NCBI RefSeq assembly: GCF_021390675.1
Contig: NZ_JAJEJV010000004.1
Location: 2,232,001 to 2,296,000 of the forward strand
DNA from: Dyella sp. 2HG41-7
GTDB taxonomy: Bacteria > Pseudomonadota > Gammaproteobacteria > Xanthomonadales > Rhodanobacteraceae
Direction of reading: 5' to 3'
Length of the DNA: 64,000 nucleotides
Below, one piece after another: positions 1 to 9,335 of the stretch. The notes under the pieces were generated by a model, which worked only from the letters and a program-made list of their open reading frames with translations, did not search any database and was not told where the DNA came from. Position 1 is the stretch's first letter; every line of letters begins with the position of its first letter. Position numbers and translations under genes: made by a program.

Positions 1-914
1 TGCGTCGTGGCGTAAAGCCGGATGCGGTCACCGATCAAACCAGCGCGCACGATCCGGTGAACGGTTATCTGCCGCAAGGCTGGACGGTGGAGCAGTGGTT
101 CGAACGCCGCAAGAGCGATCCCGCCGGCACTGCCAAAGCGGCCAAGCAATCGATGAAAAAACACGTGGACGCCATGCTCGCATTCCATGTGCAAGGCGTT
201 CCCACCTTCGACTACGGCAACAACATTCGTCAGATGGCGAAAGACGAAGGTTGCGTCAACGCTTTCGATTTCCCGGGCTTCGTGCCGGCCTTCGTGCGTC
301 CGCTGTTCTGCCGCGGCGTCGGTCCGTTCCGCTGGGTCGCGCTTTCCGGCGATCCGGAAGACATCATGAAAACCGACGCCAAAGTAAAGGAACTGATCCC
401 CGACGATCAGCACCTGCACAACTGGCTCGATATGGCCGAGAAGCGCATTGACTTCCAGGGCTTGCCCGCGCGCATCTGCTGGGTCGGCTTAGGTCAACGC
501 CATAAACTTGGTTTGGCCTTCAACGAAATGGTGCGCAAAGGCGAACTGAAAGCACCGATCGTGATCGGCCGCGATCATTTGGACTCAGGCTCCGTCGCCA
601 GCCCCAACCGCGAAACCGAAGCGATGAAAGACGGCAGCGATGCGGTGTCCGATTGGCCGTTGCTCAACGCCTTGCTCAACACCGCAGGCGGTGCGACGTG
701 GGTGAGCCTCCATCACGGCGGCGGTGTTGGCATGGGTTACAGCCAACACAGCGGCGTGGTGATCGTGTGCGACGGTACTGAAGCGGCCGATAAGCGCATC
801 GAACGCGTGCTGTGGAACGACCCGGGTACCGGCGTGATGCGGCATGCGGATGCTGGATACGACATTGCTATCGAGTGCGCGAAAGAGCAGGGGCTGAAGT
901 TGCCGATGCTTTGA
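1..914 (+). CDS. hutU: Urocanate hydratase, C-terminal part (5' end outside window)
   Basis: Urocanase converts urocanate to 4-imidazolone-5-propionate, the second step of histidine degradation, using tightly bound NAD+ in the cytoplasm. The frame is open from base 3 through the left edge, giving about 303 residues of a family that is normally about 555 long, so the N-terminal NAD-binding half is missing only because the window starts here. The urocanase signature [10 protein letters not shown] (about 453-482) carries the conserved active-site cysteine. Other typical blocks are [32 protein letters not shown] and [18 protein letters not shown] strong terminator follows. The other hut genes would be expected upstream, outside the window. 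Confidence 0.97.
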   Translation, partial: RRGVKPDAVTDQTSAHDPVNGYLPQGWTVEQWFERRKSDPAGTAKAAKQSMKKHVDAMLAFHVQGVPTFDYGNNIRQMAKDEGCVNAFDFPGFVPAFVRPLFCRGVGPFRWVALSGDPEDIMKTDAKVKELIPDDQHLHNWLDMAEKRIDFQGLPARICWVGLGQRHKLGLAFNEMVRKGELKAPIVIGRDHLDSGSVASPNRETEAMKDGSDAVSDWPLLNALLNTAGGATWVSLHHGGGVGMGYSQHSGVVIVCDGTEAADKRIERVLWNDPGTGVMRHADAGYDIAIECAKEQGLKLPML

Positions 915-942
915 AGATCGGCTGATCCCACGTAGAGCAATC

Positions 943-976
943 ATTACACCCTCATTCTGGAGGGTGTAATTTTTTT
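943..976 (+). terminator. Rho-independent terminator of hutU
   Basis: A perfect 10-bp stem (attacaccct, 943-952, with agggtgtaat, 961-970) and an 8-base loop are followed by a run of T to 976. It lies 29 bases after the hutU stop and just before the convergent amidohydrolase gene. The A/T bases at the outer stem could let it work partly in both directions. Confidence 0.9.
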
Positions 977-994
977 CGGCTGTAATTTGTGCAG

Positions 995-2329
995 TTATTG
1001 CTGCTGTTTGTAGATCACGCCGCCCTTCATCACAAACGGCACATGCTCGATTGCGCTGATGTCTTGAGTCGGATCGCCTTGCACTGCAATCACATCGGCA
1101 TCCAGTCCTGCTTTTAGCTGCCCGAACTTATCCTGCTGCCGCAAGATTTTCGCGTCTACCGCCGTGGCGGCGAGCAGTGCGCGTGTCGGCGACATGCCAT
1201 CGCGCACCATCCATTCCAGTTCCTTGTAATTGGTGCCGTGCGTAAACACGCCCACGTCGCTGCCGTTGCCGATGGTGACGCCGGATTCCAGGGCGAGCTT
1301 GAACGCATGTGCGGCTTGCTGCATATCGTCGGTGGGCGGCGCGCCGGGCTTCCAGCCATGGAAATATTCGGAATACGCAGTTTCAGCTTCAAGCGTGGGG
1401 ATATAAGCGACGTTGTGTTGCTTCATCAGCGCGAAGGTCTCTTTCGTGGCGCCGTAAGCGTGTTCGACGGTGTCCACGCCAGCAAGAATCGCGCGGCGCA
1501 TGCCTTCGGGCGTGGTCGAATGCACGGAAACGGGCAGCCCGAGCGAGTGCGCGGCTTCCACGCCTGCGTTCAATTCTTCTTGCGTAAAGGTGGGTACTGA
1601 GCCTTTGCTTTTGCCGCAATGGTAGTCGGCGTAGATTTTGATCCAGTCCGCGCCGTGCGCGGCTTGATCGCGTACCGCGTCGATCATTTCAGCGGTGCCG
1701 CTTACCGGAATGCCGCCCTGCGGCAGATCGATATCGGTGCGGAAACCCAGCGGGCCGGGGCCGTAGCAATGCGCGGCGATGGTAGCGCGTGTGGCGACGA
1801 ACAAATGCGGGCCTGGAATCAGTCCATTGTCGATCGCGCGTTGCACATCGACATCGGAATAGCCGGCGCCTTCGGTGCCGAGATCGCGCAAGGCGGTGAA
1901 GCCGGCCATCAAGGTGTCGTGCACATGCTGCACGGCTTCGATGGTGCGGTACGAGAGTGTTTCTTTCAGTACCTGATCGTTCCACAGCGTTTCGTTGTAG
2001 GGATGCAGAAAGATGTGCGAATGCGCGTCGATCAATCCAGGCAGCAAGGTGGCGCCGGGCAGGTTGATGGTTTGCGTGCCGGCGGGCGCGTGCACATCCG
2101 ATTCCGGCCCGACGGCGGCGATCTTGTCGCCTTGCACCAGCACCACCCAACCAGCGTGCGTCTGCTCGCTGCGCGCATCGAAGACGCGATCGGCTTTCAA
2201 CAGCCAGGCATGGTCGGCGAGTTTTGCGATGGGCGCCTCGTCTGCAACGACCGTCGATGCGGCGACGGCGCTAACGATCAAGATACTGCCGATCAACGCG
2301 GCAAGGCGCTGGAACCGATGCTTCGACAT
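995..2329 (-). CDS. Exported amidohydrolase (metal-dependent, imidazolonepropionase-like fold)
   Basis: A zinc-dependent amidohydrolase of about 444 residues with an N-terminal signal sequence ([20 protein letters not shown]), so it probably acts in the periplasm. The metal-site motifs are in family order: DAHSHI (HxH), [11 protein letters not shown] (lysine that is carboxylated in related enzymes), VSVHSTT, VEHAYG and NGSDVG (late Asp). This pattern fits the exported prolidase / aryldialkylphosphatase-like subgroup rather than cytosolic HutI, despite the neighbouring hutU. The chosen ATG (2329) has a purine-rich ribosome site (ggggaagg). A longer in-frame start at 2401 would put 24 charged residues before the signal peptide and is less likely. 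The substrate is unknown; N-acyl or proline-containing dipeptides are candidates. Confidence 0.85.
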   Translation of the reverse strand: MSKHRFQRLAALIGSILIVSAVAASTVVADEAPIAKLADHAWLLKADRVFDARSEQTHAGWVVLVQGDKIAAVGPESDVHAPAGTQTINLPGATLLPGLIDAHSHIFLHPYNETLWNDQVLKETLSYRTIEAVQHVHDTLMAGFTALRDLGTEGAGYSDVDVQRAIDNGLIPGPHLFVATRATIAAHCYGPGPLGFRTDIDLPQGGIPVSGTAEMIDAVRDQAAHGADWIKIYADYHCGKSKGSVPTFTQEELNAGVEAAHSLGLPVSVHSTTPEGMRRAILAGVDTVEHAYGATKETFALMKQHNVAYIPTLEAETAYSEYFHGWKPGAPPTDDMQQAAHAFKLALESGVTIGNGSDVGVFTHGTNYKELEWMVRDGMSPTRALLAATAVDAKILRQQDKFGQLKAGLDADVIAVQGDPTQDISAIEHVPFVMKGGVIYKQQQ

Positions 2330-2498
2330 GTCCTTCCCCAAGTACTCGTCTTCGGATCGGTCATTTATAGCAAGAACGCACGAATGGCGATAACACGCCA
2401 TTCGTCACGTGCCCGCACGGGGCTCTTTTGTCGATGTATTTCGAAACCTAAGCGAGTACGATCCCGCGAGGGATCAGACTCCTGAATGAGGAGGCGGT

Positions 2499-3161
2499 AT
2501 GAATGGAACCACATCTTGGCGTGCCTGGATGCTTGCCGCGATGTGGTTGCCGGCCGTCGCGGGAGCGCAAACGACTTTGTCGCCCGTGCAAGTGACGGCG
2601 CCGCCGTATACCTCCCATCACGGCGGATATCTCATATCCGGGGACTTTCAAACCAATCCGCATATTCCTTCGGTGGTGTTTCCGGCGCAGGCGCTGGTGG
2701 CCGACGATTTATTGAGCGTCGATCCTGTCCATTTGGCCGACGACGATTATCTCGTGGTGCAGGAGTGCGCCTCGGCCGATTGCAGTCAGGCGAGCATCGT
2801 GCGTGTATGGAATGCTGGCGGCGCAGCGACCGCTTTTCAAAATGACGAAAATCGCATTCTCATCAAACACGAAAATAAATATTGGATCTGGGTAGAACAT
2901 TTTCCCGAACCTTCCACGTTCGGTTGCGACGATTGCCAATATCACTATTACACCCGCTTCGAACCCTTCAGTCCGCCGATGGTGTTGATGCCCAGCGGTG
3001 AATTGGCGGCGGATAACAAAGACGCATTGCTGACCGCGCGCACGGAAGATCATGTGCAAGTCAAATCGCAATCGCACGAAGGTTCCACCTTTGTGGTGAC
3101 TTACGATGATGGCAGCACAGTGCGAATTCGGCGTATGCATGCCGATCATGGGACACAATGA
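2499..3161 (+). CDS. Exported hypothetical protein
   Basis: A 220-residue protein whose N-terminus (MNGTTSWRAWMLAAMWLPAVAGAQ) is a clear cleavable signal peptide ending at AGA. The start follows an excellent ribosome site (gaggaggcgg). The mature part has acidic patches and two cysteine pairs (ECASADC and GCDDC), which could form disulfides in the periplasm. I recognise no domain. It ends 3 bases before the DUF302 gene and may be the first gene of the run 2499-6482, but nothing in the sequence ties it functionally to those neighbours. Confidence 0.75.
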   Translation: MNGTTSWRAWMLAAMWLPAVAGAQTTLSPVQVTAPPYTSHHGGYLISGDFQTNPHIPSVVFPAQALVADDLLSVDPVHLADDDYLVVQECASADCSQASIVRVWNAGGAATAFQNDENRILIKHENKYWIWVEHFPEPSTFGCDDCQYHYYTRFEPFSPPMVLMPSGELAADNKDALLTARTEDHVQVKSQSHEGSTFVVTYDDGSTVRIRRMHADHGTQ

Positions 3162-3164
3162 CAT

Positions 3165-3584
3165 ATGACGACATCACACTCGGGCGCAGGCATTCTCCGT
3201 TTCAACAGTCCTTATCCGTTTGATGAGACGGTAAGGCATCTGCAAACTGCGTTTGCCGAGCGCCATATCAAGGTGTTCGCCACCATCGATCAGCAAGCGG
3301 AGGCGTTGGCCGTCGGCTTGTCGATGCCGCCGACAACGCTGATCGTGTTCGGCAATCCTAAAGCGGGCACGCCGTTGATGCTTGCCAATCCGGCGTCAGG
3401 TATCGATTTGCCGTTGAAGGTGTTGGTGGCGGAGCCTGCGCAGGGCCAGGTGGACGTGTATATCAACGCCACCCAATATGTGATCGAACGACATGATCTG
3501 CCGACCGCTCTGGCAACGAATCTTGCGCCGGTCGAAGCGCTTATCGCGCACGTTCTGGGTGACGCTACCCCGGCACGCGCGTGA
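3165..3584 (+). CDS. DUF302 domain protein
   Basis: A 139-residue soluble protein matching the DUF302 fold. The diagnostic stretch VFGNPKAGTPLMLANP, followed by DLPLKVLVAEPAQGQVDVYI, is the conserved core near residues 62-100. DUF302 proteins are small alpha/beta proteins of unsettled function, often beside redox or stress genes. There is no signal peptide. The stop overlaps the GTG start of the next gene by four bases, indicating translational coupling with the downstream unknown gene and probably the Rieske oxygenase. Confidence 0.8.
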   Translation: MTTSHSGAGILRFNSPYPFDETVRHLQTAFAERHIKVFATIDQQAEALAVGLSMPPTTLIVFGNPKAGTPLMLANPASGIDLPLKVLVAEPAQGQVDVYINATQYVIERHDLPTALATNLAPVEALIAHVLGDATPARA

Positions 3585-4027
3585 ATGTCGAACAAGCGCT
3601 GGCTTTCGTTCGCGAACATGGCATGGTGCTGACGGCGGCGCGCGGGCCGGTGCCGCGTCTGTCGGAAGTCATTGCAGGCGAGCCAATCAAAGGAAGCTGG
3701 TGGGCGCACCCTAAGGGGCGCGACATTTTTGCGATATTTCGAGAGTTGGCCGACTCGCCCGATATCCTGGTTTGCCGTTTCGTGGATGGAAAGGTGACGC
3801 TAGTGCATCGTCGGCTGTGGCCGGCGCTGGTTCGGCTGGCCGATCGCTACGATCCTGCAAGACTCGCGCAAGTTCATGAGGAACACACCGCGAAAGGCCG
3901 CCACGAAACGCGCGAAGTACCGTTTCCGCAATGGGTGCCGGCAGACGTTCTGGACGAAGCGAAACAGCTTGGCGCGGACCAAGCGCTCGCCATGCTCGGG
4001 CCTGCCGCGTCAACGAAAGGTACGTAG
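3581..4027 (+). CDS. Conserved hypothetical protein, coupled to DUF302 gene
   Basis: 148 residues from a GTG start that overlaps the preceding stop (GTGA). It is soluble and Trp-rich, with blocks such as GEPIKGSWWAHPKGRDIF and CRFVDGKVTLVHRRLWPAL. The overall look is of a conserved bacterial protein but I cannot assign a domain. The 71 bases to the Rieske start contain no terminator, so the two are probably cotranscribed. Confidence 0.65.
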   Translation: MNVEQALAFVREHGMVLTAARGPVPRLSEVIAGEPIKGSWWAHPKGRDIFAIFRELADSPDILVCRFVDGKVTLVHRRLWPALVRLADRYDPARLAQVHEEHTAKGRHETREVPFPQWVPADVLDEAKQLGADQALAMLGPAASTKGT

Positions 4028-4098
4028 CGGCCTGCCAGACATTGATGCTGCACTGCGGTTCAAGAAATACTCGGCCATCACCGCAGCCTGGTGTCGCC

Positions 4099-5187
4099 AT
4101 GACTGAATTACTTTCGCCCGACGCACTCGTTTCGCAGCAGCTCGATCACGCCGTTACGTTACCGGCGCGTTTCTATACCGACACGCGCATGCCGCCGCTG
4201 GACGCATCGACGATCTTCGCGCGCAGCTGGCAATTGGTGTGTCATCAATCGCAATTGGCTGGCGTGGGCGATCATGTCGTCACCGAGATCGCGGGATTGC
4301 CGTTGCTGGTGGTGCGCAGCGATCCATCCAGCATCCGCGCATTTCATAACGTGTGCAGGCATCGCGCTGGGCCGATCGCGACATGCGACGGACGCGGCGC
4401 GCAAAACCTGCGCTGTCGTTATCACGGCTGGACATACGGTTTGGACGGCGTGCTGCGCGGCGCGCCGGAAATGGGGCGTACCCCGGATTTCAATCCGTCG
4501 GATATTCGCCTTCCCGAGGTTCGAGTCCACGTGTGGCAAGGGTTGGTATTTGTCGCTATTGCCGACGCGCCGCCATTTGAGGAATTTGTCGCCGGGATCG
4601 ATACACGTCTTGGTGCACATCGCGCGCTGGACGGTTACGAATTCCATCATCGCGCCAGTTACGACGTGGCCTGCAACTGGAAGGTCTACGTAGACAATTA
4701 CCTTGAAGGCTATCACGTGCCGCACATCCATCCTGGATTGAATAGCTTGCTCGATTACCGCAGCTACATCACCGAAACGGCCGAGTGGTATTCGTTCCAA
4801 TTCAGTCCGCTCGAAAGCGGCGACGATCTCTACGGCAGCGGCGAAGCGCTGTATTACTTCCTGTATCCCAATGCGATGCTCAATATCTTGCCGGGGCGAT
4901 TGCAGACCAATCGCGTGCTTCCCCTTGGCGTAGATCGGTGTCGGGTGGAGTTCGATTTCTATTACGCGCCGGACAGCAGTCAGGAAGCGCAAGCGCGGCG
5001 CGCCAAGGACATCGAGTTCAGCGACGAAGTGCAAGACGAGGACGTGACCATGTGCGAAGACGTGCAGCGTGGGCTTGCCTCGGGTTCTTACGAAGCAGGG
5101 CGGTTGAATCCGCTGCGCGAAAACGCCGTGCACCATTTTCATGAAATGGTGCGCCGTGCGTATCGCGACTCGCTTGGTCGCGCATGA
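4099..5187 (+). CDS. Rieske non-heme iron oxygenase, alpha subunit
   Basis: 362 residues from ATG 4099; an in-frame start at 3931 would add a low-quality extension. The Rieske [2Fe-2S] site reads NVCRHRAG (C-x-H) and then CRYHGWTYG (C-x2-H). The catalytic domain has NWKVYVDNYLEGYHVPHIHPGL, containing the conserved Asp/Glu and the two iron-binding histidines. This is the pattern of ring-hydroxylating / quaternary-amine-demethylating oxygenases (carnitine, glycine-betaine and stachydrine type). No ferredoxin reductase gene is adjacent, so its electron donor is encoded elsewhere. Four-base overlap (ATGA) with the amino-acid/amine permease suggests that the permease imports the substrate. Confidence 0.9.
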   Translation: MTELLSPDALVSQQLDHAVTLPARFYTDTRMPPLDASTIFARSWQLVCHQSQLAGVGDHVVTEIAGLPLLVVRSDPSSIRAFHNVCRHRAGPIATCDGRGAQNLRCRYHGWTYGLDGVLRGAPEMGRTPDFNPSDIRLPEVRVHVWQGLVFVAIADAPPFEEFVAGIDTRLGAHRALDGYEFHHRASYDVACNWKVYVDNYLEGYHVPHIHPGLNSLLDYRSYITETAEWYSFQFSPLESGDDLYGSGEALYYFLYPNAMLNILPGRLQTNRVLPLGVDRCRVEFDFYYAPDSSQEAQARRAKDIEFSDEVQDEDVTMCEDVQRGLASGSYEAGRLNPLRENAVHHFHEMVRRAYRDSLGRA

Positions 5188-6482
5188 GTAGCGGCCAGCG
5201 GTCGCTCGGTTTATGGATGCTGATTGCGCTGGTGATCGGCAACATCATTGGATCAGGCGTCTTTGTGCTGCCGGCGGCGCTGGCGCCTTACGGCGCGGCT
5301 AGCCTGCTGGGTTGGGCGATCAGCTTAGGCGGCGCGCTGATGCTCGCTCTCGTGTACGCGTGGCTGGCGCAAATCGTTCCGAATCACGGCGGTGCGTATG
5401 CGTACGCGCGCCGCGCTTTCGGTGACGGTGTCGGCTTTCTCGCCGCCTGGAGCTATTGCGTCTGCGTGTGGTCGGCGAATGCGGCGATTGCGGTGGCATT
5501 CGCCGGCAGCCTAGGTTCGGTGTTGCCGGCAGCTACCGCCACGCCATTGCGTAGCGCCTTGTGCGCTTTGGCCGCACTTTGGATTTGCACCGCCATCAGC
5601 CTGTCTGGCGTGCGCGAAGCGGGTTATACCGCCATCATCACGACATCGCTCAAGCTGGTGCCGCTGGTGGTATTCGGCTTGCTCGGACTGGGCTATGTGC
5701 ATGCAAGCGCGTTTCATCCGTTCAATGCCAGCGGGGCGCCACTGATAAGCGTTGCGTCGGCGGTTGCTGCGCTGACGTTATGGGCGTTTCTGGGGTTTGA
5801 AACCGCAACGGTGCCTACGGGCGTCGTGCGCGACCCGCAACGTACCGTTCCTCGCGCAACCGTTCTAGGCATGACTATCGCGGGGCTCGCCACGATGTTG
5901 GCGTGCACGGTGGTGGTCGGCATGCTGCCGGCGGACGTGTTGCACGCCTCCGCGGCGCCCATGGCCGAAGCGGCCAAACGCATTTGGGGCAATACGGCAG
6001 GAATCGGTATTGGCGTGATTGCCACCATTTCCTGTTTCGGGGCACTCAACGGATGGGTGCTGTTGCAAGCGCAAACCACGCTTGCACCTGCGCAAGACCG
6101 TTTGTTTCCGAAACCCTTTGCGCTTCTCGATAAACGCGGTACGCCGTGGTTTGGATTATGGGCGGGCAGTCTTTTGTCCAGCGCGCTGATCGTCTCCAAT
6201 TACACGCGCACGTTGGTGGCGCTGTTTACCTTCACGATTCTTCTTTCTACCGCAGCGACGTTGCTGCCTTATTTGATTACCGTGCTGGCCTGGTGGCGCA
6301 TCGATAACGCCAATAAATGGCGAAGGTTCGTCGCGCTTGGCGCACTTACCTTCTGCGTATGGGCGCTTATCGGTACCGGTGCCGAGACCTTGATGTGGGG
6401 CGGGGTGCTGGTGCTGGCGGGGCTGCCGATCTATGCGTGGCAGCGACGCGCGGCCACGTTGAATGTATCGAAAAGCGAGTGA
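5184..6482 (+). CDS. APC-superfamily amino acid / amine permease
   Basis: 432 residues, hydrophobic throughout, with about 12 predicted membrane segments. The first helix has the classic APC unwound-helix motif NIIGSGVFVLPAALAPYG (about residues 19-36), and a typical WAFLGFETATVP motif lies in the sixth segment. It is closest in appearance to the AdiC/YjdE/CadB-like exchangers and basic amino acid/polyamine permeases; specificity cannot be read from the sequence. Its start overlaps the Rieske stop by four bases, so the two are translationally coupled and probably handle one substrate. Confidence 0.88.
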   Translation: MSSGQRSLGLWMLIALVIGNIIGSGVFVLPAALAPYGAASLLGWAISLGGALMLALVYAWLAQIVPNHGGAYAYARRAFGDGVGFLAAWSYCVCVWSANAAIAVAFAGSLGSVLPAATATPLRSALCALAALWICTAISLSGVREAGYTAIITTSLKLVPLVVFGLLGLGYVHASAFHPFNASGAPLISVASAVAALTLWAFLGFETATVPTGVVRDPQRTVPRATVLGMTIAGLATMLACTVVVGMLPADVLHASAAPMAEAAKRIWGNTAGIGIGVIATISCFGALNGWVLLQAQTTLAPAQDRLFPKPFALLDKRGTPWFGLWAGSLLSSALIVSNYTRTLVALFTFTILLSTAATLLPYLITVLAWWRIDNANKWRRFVALGALTFCVWALIGTGAETLMWGGVLVLAGLPIYAWQRRAATLNVSKSE

Positions 6483-6486
6483 TGAG

Positions 6487-6504
6487 AAGCTCATAGTTGA
6501 GCTT
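6487..6504. other. Small intergenic hairpin after permease gene
   Basis: A perfect 7-bp stem (aagctca / tgagctt) with a 4-base loop, four bases after the permease stop. There is no T-run, so an intrinsic terminator is doubtful; it may protect the mRNA 3' end. Confidence 0.4.
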
Positions 6505-6574
6505 GACGCGCTTCATTGACGCAGCGTAGCGATACGAAGAACAATCGCTGGGTTATCTACGGGATATCTTCGGC

Positions 6575-8779
6575 ATGAATCATCGGTTCGGGCTTCGCGT
6601 CGTGCTTTTTCTATGCGTATGCGTATTGATGCCGCGCCCAAGCGCAGCCACGCGACACGAGATTAAAAGCGGCGGGCTGATCTTCGCCATCGACGATGCG
6701 ACCGGCGCGTATACGCTCGATGATGGCGCGCTGCGTTTCGGCGGCCATCTGCCGGAGGGCGCGACGCATGTATCGCTATCGGAAACGGGACTGCATTTTG
6801 CGTTAGCGAAAGATATCGACGCCACGGTTTCGCCGGCGCCGGGCAAGTCGAATGCGCTGTGTTTTTCATGGAAAATCGCGGGAAAGAATCCCGTGACAAA
6901 CCTTCCGGCATTTCCCGATTTCAGTCAAATGCCGGCAGGACTGCATTCGCTTTCCCATCAACAACAGAATTTCGCGCCGCCGGTTTTCGATTCGCCCCAA
7001 GATGCCTCGACGCCATGGGTGCTTTTCAATGACGATGGCCGCGCGCTTATTATCTCTCCGGCATCGGATTTCTTTCTCGCGAGCATGCTCGGCGACGCCA
7101 AGACGCGTATCGCGGTGGGATTCAACGCGGAAGTAAAAACGCTGCCAACTGGGTTTAGCGCGACGGCGCTGGTCGCATCGGGTGCGGACATTGCTGCGGC
7201 GTATGAGCACTGGGGCGCATCGCTTCGCGGGCTCTACCGTCGCACGCCGGCTTCCGCCGATGCCGATCCTATTCTGCGTTATATCGGCGTGCTGACGGAC
7301 AATGCAGGCGGTCACTATTACTACAACTACGAATATGCCGAAGGTTTGAGTTACGAAGAATCGCTGGTGCGATTCTTCGAGCGCACGCGCAAAGCCGGTT
7401 ATCCCTTCGGTTATCTGCAGCTCGACAGCTGGTGGTATGCCAAGAGTTCGTGGAATCCGGAAGAGAAAGTCGGCCATATCAAGAATCCCGCGCTACCCGA
7501 CGAAGATTGGAATCGCTACGGCGGTCTGCTCGAATGGAAAGCGCAGCCCGGCGTATTTCCCAAGGGGATGGCGGAGTTTCACCAGCGCGTAAATGTTCCC
7601 TTTCTCGCGCACAATCGGTTTATCGACAAAGACAGCCCCTATCACAAGCGATTCGATATTTCCGGGGTCGCCGCAGTCGATCCGCGTTATTGGAACGAGC
7701 TTGCCAACTACGCCGCAGCGAACGGCATCGCGATTTATCTGCAGGATTGGCTGGACGCCATCTATCGATTCTCGCCGGCATTGCACAACGTGCCAGGTTT
7801 GGGCGAGAGGGTGATGGACGGCATGGCGGCGGCGATGGCGGCGCGCGGCATTACCATGCAGTACTGCATGGCGTATCCGCTGCAAATGCTGCAGGGGGTG
7901 AAGTATCCGAACCTCACCACGATACGCGCTGCGGGCGATGGATTGACACGCTCCAAATGGACGCAGCTGGCGTTCAATGCGCGGTTGATCCACGAGCTCG
8001 GCGCATGGCCGGCGACGGACGTGCTGCCATCCAAGGATACGGCGGCCATCTTGTTCGCCACGCTCTCTGGTGGGCCGGTTGGGGTAGGGGATGCGTTCGA
8101 AGATCTCGATCGTGCCAACATCTTCAAATCCGCCCGCGCGGATGGCGAGCTGGTTAAGCCGGATGAGCCGTTGATGCCGCTGGACATCAGCTATCTCACG
8201 CAGGTAAAACAGACCGGTGCGCCGATCCTTGGCGCCACCTTTAGTCGTGATGGCGATCACTCGACCGCGTATCTCTTGGCATTTGCCGGCGATCCCTCGA
8301 AAGCATCCGCCGATTTCACCGTAACGCCCTCGGCGCTGGGTTTTTACGGGGACGTGGTTGTATTCGACCCGATGTCGGAAACGCTAGCCCTTGTAAAGGG
8401 TAACGCTGCAATCAGCGGAGAGCTGACCGGACCGGATGCCTATGCGTATCGGATTGTCGCGCCAGTCTCAGCATCCGGCATCGCCGTCATCGGCGACCTG
8501 GGCAAATTCGTGACGATGGGGCGCAAGCGTGTCGTCGCGTACCAAGATCTAACGCATGGCGTGCAGTTGAAACTCGCGTTTGCGGCAAACGACCCCGCCA
8601 TCACAATAGCCGGCTATTCACGTTCCTCCATCGCCGCCCATGCCACCGGCGCAACCGTCATCTCGACGGTTCACGACTCTCGGACGGGACTATTCAAGGT
8701 GGAACTACGCCCGAATATACACACGGCGACCGAAGTCACGCTTAGGTTGGATAGCTCCTCTAAGTCAGGGGCCGAATGA
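6575..8779 (+). CDS. Exported clan-D-like (alpha-galactosidase / GH36-type) glycoside hydrolase
   Basis: 734 residues with a signal peptide (about 1-25: RVVLFLCVCVLMPRPSAA). The middle third looks like a TIM-barrel glycosidase of the GH27/31/36 superfamily. GYPFGYLQLDSWWY resembles the strand carrying an invariant Asp-Trp pair, and ANGIAIYLQDWLDAIY and GITMQYCMAYPLQML look like later barrel strands; LQDWLDA may hold a catalytic Asp. The C-terminal ~150 residues are beta-rich. It is more divergent than ordinary alpha-galactosidases, so substrate is unassigned. It is flanked by intergenic DNA on both sides and appears monocistronic. Confidence 0.6.
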   Translation: MNHRFGLRVVLFLCVCVLMPRPSAATRHEIKSGGLIFAIDDATGAYTLDDGALRFGGHLPEGATHVSLSETGLHFALAKDIDATVSPAPGKSNALCFSWKIAGKNPVTNLPAFPDFSQMPAGLHSLSHQQQNFAPPVFDSPQDASTPWVLFNDDGRALIISPASDFFLASMLGDAKTRIAVGFNAEVKTLPTGFSATALVASGADIAAAYEHWGASLRGLYRRTPASADADPILRYIGVLTDNAGGHYYYNYEYAEGLSYEESLVRFFERTRKAGYPFGYLQLDSWWYAKSSWNPEEKVGHIKNPALPDEDWNRYGGLLEWKAQPGVFPKGMAEFHQRVNVPFLAHNRFIDKDSPYHKRFDISGVAAVDPRYWNELANYAAANGIAIYLQDWLDAIYRFSPALHNVPGLGERVMDGMAAAMAARGITMQYCMAYPLQMLQGVKYPNLTTIRAAGDGLTRSKWTQLAFNARLIHELGAWPATDVLPSKDTAAILFATLSGGPVGVGDAFEDLDRANIFKSARADGELVKPDEPLMPLDISYLTQVKQTGAPILGATFSRDGDHSTAYLLAFAGDPSKASADFTVTPSALGFYGDVVVFDPMSETLALVKGNAAISGELTGPDAYAYRIVAPVSASGIAVIGDLGKFVTMGRKRVVAYQDLTHGVQLKLAFAANDPAITIAGYSRSSIAAHATGATVISTVHDSRTGLFKVELRPNIHTATEVTLRLDSSSKSGAE

Positions 8780-8900
8780 CCGGCGCCCCATTCGGGGCGC
8801 TCACCGCCACCGGCTATGCCTAAACCCACAATTTAAGGGGTTTAGGTTTCTTGCCGATAACCCTCCGTCAAGGGCGTTCCAAGATGGGAAGGGTGGGCGT

Positions 8901-9311
8901 ATGAACCTCGAGAAGTTCAAGCAAGAGCATGTGGATCTGCTCGGCGCGGTAACAGTTTTGCGCGAATTTGTGCAAGCGGGCGTGTCGGAAAACGCGGAGG
9001 CGATCTGCAAACAACTTATGTCGATGACCGCTGTGATCAAGCTGCATTTGGCGGCGGAAGATCGGATGCTTTATCCGGCGCTCGCCAATTCGAAGAACCC
9101 GTCCGTTGCGCAGGTTGGCAAGCAATTCCAGCAGGAAATGGGCGGGATCGCCGAGACGTTTACAGCGTTCGTATCGCGCTGGAATCTGGCCAGTAAAATT
9201 GCCGCCAGCCCGAGCGGCTTCAAAGACGAAGCCAATGCCGTGTTTAAGGCATTGCACATGCGGGTGCAGCGCGAGAATCGAGAGCTTTATCCGCTCGCCG
9301 AGACGGTTTGA
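8901..9311 (+). CDS. Hemerythrin HHE-domain protein
   Basis: 136 residues forming a four-helix bundle with spaced metal ligands of the HHE family: EHVDLL (first helix), KLHLAAEDRMLYPAL (His and Glu) and a final HMRVQRENRELYPLAE. Such proteins bind a di-iron centre and sense or buffer O2, NO or iron. The ATG at 8901 follows a purine-rich site (gggaagggtggg). An upstream in-frame extension to 8640 would overlap the glycosidase gene and is rejected. It converges with the GyrI-like gene with only 24 bases between. Confidence 0.82.
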   Translation: MNLEKFKQEHVDLLGAVTVLREFVQAGVSENAEAICKQLMSMTAVIKLHLAAEDRMLYPALANSKNPSVAQVGKQFQQEMGGIAETFTAFVSRWNLASKIAASPSGFKDEANAVFKALHMRVQRENRELYPLAETV

Positions 9312-9335
9312 GCCGAATCCGCCGGTTTCTTTGGA

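Noticed and set aside
995-2329. Amidohydrolase beside hutU as imidazolonepropionase (hutI)
   Set aside because: It carries a signal peptide and a carboxylated-lysine-type metal site, is on the opposite strand, and lacks the look of cytosolic HutI.
4515-4535. tRNA-like ggttcgagtcc string
   Set aside because: Chance T-loop-like sequence inside the Rieske coding region without other tRNA arms.
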